Positions 60,563-64,000 of a DNA stretch of 64,000 nucleotides are shown here, one piece after another. This stretch comes from Staphylococcus capitis subsp. capitis. Lineage in GTDB: Bacteria; Bacillota; Bacilli; Staphylococcales; Staphylococcaceae. Where the stretch lies: the NCBI RefSeq assembly GCF_040739495.1, contig NZ_CP145263.1, positions 1,798,001 to 1,862,000 on the forward strand, in the 5' to 3' direction. Position 1 is the stretch's first letter, and each line of letters begins with the position of its first letter. The notes beneath the pieces are model-generated. The model did not search any database, was not told the origin of the DNA, and saw only the letters and a program-made list of their open reading frames with translations. Both the position numbers and the translations under genes were made by a program.

Positions 60563-61882
60563 TTAAAATCTAAGCAACTTTTCTTTAAAAATGTCTCTTA
60601 AAAATTCTGGCATGATATAATCTGTTGGCAAGCCTTTTAAAATCGGGAAATATCTACCAAATGTATACATATCAACAGTACCTAACGTGTATTGGCGATC
60701 TGTTTGAATTTCTTCACCATTAATGAAGTATCTATTTTCAGATTCTATAAAACCAAGATTGTAAAGAATATAACCACCGAAAATGTCCCCTCTAAAACCT
60801 AATCCTTGAGCATGTTCATGCATATATTCCTGTTCCTGGCTCTTTTTAATGACTCTTATTAATTCTTCACCTGTTAAACGAACCCTCACTAAGTTAATTG
60901 GATGCGGCAGCATACGATGAATATCATATTCTGTGACTTCATCAGCCTCTATACTATTCACAATTAATCCAGCATTAACTAATGCACAATCTGCATGTGT
61001 AAATTCATAAACACTCTCCGCTAATAAGTAAGAAGTTTCAGTAATAACATCCGTTTTTTTCTGTAATTTAACATGATGATCGATGACAGGTTCACTTAAT
61101 AAAGCTTTACCTTCTTCGTCAAAGTGTGTTTCAACTTGTGGTAACGCATCGAGAGGATGTAATTTAGCTTTTTTATCAGTGACTCTACCATGTTCGATGG
61201 TTAAATTGACTTCCCCTAAGAAATGACCATATTTTCCAGCTGCAGCCATAAGTACACCATTATTAAGTTCACCATTTTCAAAGTAATGATGTGTATGGCT
61301 CCCGAAAATGACATCAATTTCTGGGATTTCTTGACATAATTTCTCATCAAAGAATACGCCAACATGGCTCATAACAATGAGAACATCAAACTGACCCTCA
61401 TGAGCTTCAATTTCATCTTTAATTGCCGCTAATGGATCAGTCACTACCCAATCAAGCGCTCTATAAAAAGGAGTGAAAGGTGCGGTTGCTGCTACGAATA
61501 ATATTCGGCTCTCTTCAATTTCTTTAATATACGAAGACGTAATATGATTAGGTAACTGACCCTTCTCATCAAACACATTTGCACATATGACTTTAAAATT
61601 CGCTTCAGTGTATAAATTTTGTAGTGCTTCATGAGAGATTGTCATACCTTCATTGTTACCAATCGTCGCAATATCACAATGTGCTTTGTTTAGTAATTCA
61701 ATATTCTTTTTACCAATCGTTGCTTCTGTGACTGGAGCTGATAAATCGACATGATCACCAATATCTAAATAAAGGGAGGGATGTTGAAGTTGTGGTCGAT
61801 GGCTAGCCATATAATCTTGAATACGAGCATATTCATTTAAGTGACTGTGAATATCGTTGGTATGATAAATTGTTAATTCCAT
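60563..61882 (-). CDS. YunD-type metallophosphatase / 5'-nucleotidase family
   Basis: A 439-residue bimetal phosphoesterase. The N-terminal calcineurin-like domain has IYHTNDIHSHLNE (about 3-15), DIGDHVDLS (about 43), TIGNNEGM and VIFGSHTHHYF (about 205). The C-terminal 5'-nucleotidase domain (about 280-435) has SVYEFTHADCALVNAGLI and GFRGDIFGGY. No signal peptide is present, so it is cytoplasmic, unlike secreted AdsA-type nucleotidases. I chose ATG at 61882 (MELTIYH) behind GAGGGGG. It precedes lipA by 83 bases, in the yun order of Bacillus. Confidence 0.85.
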   Translation of the reverse strand: MELTIYHTNDIHSHLNEYARIQDYMASHRPQLQHPSLYLDIGDHVDLSAPVTEATIGKKNIELLNKAHCDIATIGNNEGMTISHEALQNLYTEANFKVICANVFDEKGQLPNHITSSYIKEIEESRILFVAATAPFTPFYRALDWVVTDPLAAIKDEIEAHEGQFDVLIVMSHVGVFFDEKLCQEIPEIDVIFGSHTHHYFENGELNNGVLMAAAGKYGHFLGEVNLTIEHGRVTDKKAKLHPLDALPQVETHFDEEGKALLSEPVIDHHVKLQKKTDVITETSYLLAESVYEFTHADCALVNAGLIVNSIEADEVTEYDIHRMLPHPINLVRVRLTGEELIRVIKKSQEQEYMHEHAQGLGFRGDIFGGYILYNLGFIESENRYFINGEEIQTDRQYTLGTVDMYTFGRYFPILKGLPTDYIMPEFLRDIFKEKLLRF

Positions 61883-61975
61883 GACACGTCCCCCTCTCAA
61901 ATTAATAAATCAAATATACTTATTAGTTACTTTAGCATTTAAATTCTCTATCTAAAAGTAGAAGTGCTTAGTGTA

Positions 61976-62803
61976 TTACAAGAGAGATTTAATTATTAAG
62001 TATGCGCCTAATAATAACATGACCGTTCTTAATAACATGACTACTGTATCTGATTTTAATGAACGATTCACTTTAACTCCTATTTGCGCGCCAATAATAC
62101 TAGAAATAATCAATGCCACCGAATAGCCCCAAGCGACATGACCTTGTACAATATGTCCAACAGAACTCATTACACTTGAAAAGAAAATCATCATCATGCT
62201 CGTTCCTACGGCAACATGTGGTGGAAATCTAAATACAATGAGCATTAATGGAGTCATAAGTGCTCCTCCACCAATACCAAATAAACCTGTGAGTATGCCT
62301 ATAAATAAAGTTGCTACAAATGCAAAAAGTGGTGGCACACTGTAATGATAGGTTTTACCTTCTGCATCAACGTATGTACGTTCATATTGTGGTTTATCGA
62401 ATATTTTGAAAGGTTTAATTTTATGACGCACCATAAGCAATATTGCTACGCAAATCATAAAAATACCAAAGTATAAGTTAAATGAATCTAAAGTTAAGAA
62501 TTGACTTAAAAACGATCCTATAAGAGACCCCGGTAATAAGCCAAAAAGAAAAATAGACCCGTTTTTTATATCAACCTGTTTCGTTTTTAAATAACCTAAC
62601 GAAGATGATAATCCTGTAACGATAAGGATAACTGAAGATGTACCAATAGCAATCTGCGGTGTGATGCCATGAAGTAAGTGATGATTCACTCCTAAATATA
62701 CAAGAGTTGGCACGATAATAATGCCGCCTCCTATACCTACAATTGACCCTAAGATTGCTGAGAGTCCACCTATTAAAACCAGTAAAATAATAGTTAATAA
62801 CAT
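61976..62803 (-). CDS. TSUP-family (TauE/SafE) sulfite/anion exporter
   Basis: A 275-residue membrane protein with eight helices in two homologous halves. Each half opens with a glycine-rich stretch: ILGSIVGIGGGIIIVPTLVYLG (about 17-38) and LTGLFGIGGGALMTPLMLI (about 167-185), the hallmark of TauE/SafE permeases. They export sulfite, sulfoacetate or related anions. It lies 12 bases after the DUF72 gene, as yunE follows yunF-type genes in Bacillus. Substrate is inferred only from the family. Confidence 0.86.
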   Translation of the reverse strand: MLLTIILLVLIGGLSAILGSIVGIGGGIIIVPTLVYLGVNHHLLHGITPQIAIGTSSVILIVTGLSSSLGYLKTKQVDIKNGSIFLFGLLPGSLIGSFLSQFLTLDSFNLYFGIFMICVAILLMVRHKIKPFKIFDKPQYERTYVDAEGKTYHYSVPPLFAFVATLFIGILTGLFGIGGGALMTPLMLIVFRFPPHVAVGTSMMMIFFSSVMSSVGHIVQGHVAWGYSVALIISSIIGAQIGVKVNRSLKSDTVVMLLRTVMLLLGAYLIIKSLL

Positions 62804-62815
62804 GATATTCGCCTC

Positions 62816-63664
62816 TTAAAATAATTTTAATTGTTGCGGAGCTAAACCTTCATAATCAATACCTAGTATGTCTTGATATGTTTTAGCATTTTGAGCAGCA
62901 TGCCCACCTGAATTATTATTAAAAATTACATAAACCTTTTTAGCTTTTTGATTTAAGATTTTAACCTTTTGTGCTAAATCCTCAAGTTCTTCTCTACTGT
63001 AATCATACAAATATCTAACATCTCGCCATTCTTGATCTGTCATATCTTTTTTCGTCCAGCCATGACGATTACGTCCATGATAACGTACAAAAGCAACTTG
63101 ATTTGTAATTCTGTTAACGAGAGGGATACTACCTTCTTTGACTTGAGGTTCATCAACTACAGAATGTATGATTTGATGGTCCGTTAGAAATGATAACGTT
63201 TGCTCTTTAAAACGTTCGTCGAACCATGATTGATGTCTGAACTCCACGCACATAGGCACATTTTCTAATTGCTTTCTAACATATAGTATGTAGTTAATAT
63301 TTTGAGCGTTGCAATCAAACCATGGTGGAAATTGAACCAAGACCATCGCAAGTTTATTATGTTCTTTAAGAGGCTCGAGCATCTCTTTAAATTGTACGAA
63401 TAATTCACTACGTGTTTCAGCGTATTCTTTATAATCAGCATGAAGCGTCAATGCTTGATGTATTTTTACGATAAATTGAAAACGTTTAGGCGTTTCATTT
63501 ATCCATTTCATTATGTTTCGTTCTGGTTGAATTGCATAATATGAGGCGTCTAATTCCACTATGGGAAAATGGCTAGCGTAAGTCTTTAACTTATCATTCT
63601 TACGTTCTAAATCCTCATATAATGTATCATGGTCTCCCCAACCAGTAAGACCTATTTCTATCAT
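62816..63664 (-). CDS. DUF72 family protein (YunF-like)
   Basis: A 282-residue TIM-barrel protein of the DUF72 family. Typical features are the N-terminal IEIGLTGWGDHD, ELDASYYAIQP (about 44-54), CVEFRHQSWFDE (about 141-152), VAFVRYHGRNRHGW and YVIFNNNSGGHAAQNA near the C-terminus (about 247-262). I chose ATG at 63664 with GGTGAT upstream. Biochemical function is not established. Its position at the head of the TSUP gene implies cotranscription. Confidence 0.84.
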   Translation of the reverse strand: MIEIGLTGWGDHDTLYEDLERKNDKLKTYASHFPIVELDASYYAIQPERNIMKWINETPKRFQFIVKIHQALTLHADYKEYAETRSELFVQFKEMLEPLKEHNKLAMVLVQFPPWFDCNAQNINYILYVRKQLENVPMCVEFRHQSWFDERFKEQTLSFLTDHQIIHSVVDEPQVKEGSIPLVNRITNQVAFVRYHGRNRHGWTKKDMTDQEWRDVRYLYDYSREELEDLAQKVKILNQKAKKVYVIFNNNSGGHAAQNAKTYQDILGIDYEGLAPQQLKLF

Positions 63665-63772
63665 TTTTATCACCATCAACATGATACCACACTATAATAG
63701 AGTGGTTCACTCTAACAATATAAACTTTACATATTCTTTAATATTATAAAAATCAATGATTAATATATAAAA

Positions 63773-63815
63773 AGAGAAGGAACATCCGTTAATATTTAAG
63801 GACGCTTCCCTCTCC
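63773..63815 (-). terminator. Terminator of the right-edge gene
   Basis: Minus strand GAGAGGGAA ... TTCCTTCTC with an inner GTCC/GGAT arm, then TTTTTAT, 15 bases past the stop of the partial gene. Confidence 0.75.
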
Positions 63816-63829
63816 TAATTTATCTATGA

Positions 63830-64000
63830 TTATATAAGTTGTAATTTCTTTTCCACTTGTGATATTACTTTATCCATTACCATTGAAGCATGCATTCTTT
63901 CAGCAAGACGTGGAGATTGTCCGCTCCACATATGTGTAAGTTCTCGACTACCATTTTGCGCCGCAGCTTTTCTGATACTATTTGTCAGTTGATTTTGAAT
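63830..64000 (-). CDS. C-terminal fragment, probable nitronate monooxygenase
   Basis: Only the last 56 codons are present; the gene runs off the right edge. The peptide contains ELTHMWSGQSPRLAERM, which matches the C-terminal W(S/A)GQSPRLA block of nitronate monooxygenase / 2-nitropropane dioxygenase-type FMN enzymes, then a helix ending VEKKLQLI. Such enzymes oxidise propionate-3-nitronate; the upstream part is needed to confirm. Confidence 0.7.
   Translation of the reverse strand: MQNQLTNSIRKAAAQNGSRELTHMWSGQSPRLAERMHASMVMDKVISQVEKKLQLI

Overview
The window is 64 kb of core chromosome from a low-GC Gram-positive bacterium, almost certainly a Staphylococcus and probably a coagulase-negative species near S. 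epidermidis (from recalled protein similarity, not a search). The evidence is the AT-rich sequence with strong AGGAGG-type ribosome sites, and several staphylococcal hallmarks: the seven-gene mnhABCDEFG antiporter operon, the dltXABCD operon, the spsA/spsB signal peptidase pair, rexAB-type addAB, and a STAR-like intergenic repeat. There is no tRNA, rRNA, CRISPR array, prophage, insertion sequence or resistance island. Gene ends at both window edges are cut: oppC on the left, and a probable nitronate monooxygenase on the right.

Layout. 1-4 kb: opp3-type peptide permease genes, a DUF3899 membrane protein, and fabH-fabF behind a FapR operator. 4.3-10 kb: DUF2929 protein, a PEBP protein, clpB behind a CtsR box, and an OatA-like acyltransferase. 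10.5-14.8 kb: DUF59 protein, a Cof-type phosphatase, CoA-disulfide reductase, DUF1516 protein and a FAH-family hydrolase. 15-22 kb: addB-addA. 22-24 kb: spsB, spsA and a VTT/TVP38 membrane protein. 24-34 kb: central nitrogen and carbon metabolism (pgi, argGH, a secreted GlpQ-like phosphodiesterase, glutamate dehydrogenase, ornithine aminotransferase, an Old Yellow Enzyme homologue). 34-36 kb: S1-domain protein, cyclophilin, KapB. 36-42 kb: mnh operon. 42-45 kb: STAR repeat, a His-rich FAD enzyme behind a predicted Zur operator, a thioesterase and an NhaC-like antiporter. 45-51.4 kb: leucyl aminopeptidase, type II NADH dehydrogenase and a paralogue, and small Fe-S/thiol proteins (HesB-type, UPF0349, YuzD, Nfu). 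51.6-56 kb: dltXABCD. 56-64 kb: a 2-hydroxyacid dehydrogenase, a NagD-like phosphatase, a HepT-like DUF86 protein, DUF3055, then YutD, lipoyl synthase, a YunD-type nucleotidase, a TSUP exporter and a DUF72 protein.

Themes. Cell-surface charge and wall modification (dlt, OatA-like), ion homeostasis (mnh, NhaC-like) and redox/Fe-S housekeeping dominate. Several global regulators can be read from operators: FapR (fab), CtsR (clpB), CodY (argGH), CcpA (gluD, rocD) and a predicted Zur site. The least explained items are the Zur-box FAD protein, a compact three-way-junction inverted-repeat element in the leader of the NhaC-like gene, a terminator-capped structured RNA candidate near 34.0 kb, and a HepT-like protein with an intact RX4HXY motif but no nucleotidyltransferase partner. 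Stretches over 300 bases without a gene are at 1018-1378, 4007-4311, 10038-10489, 33863-34269, 41853-42187, 45129-45463, 48252-48617, 49297-49612 and 55941-56330; what each holds is listed among the features.
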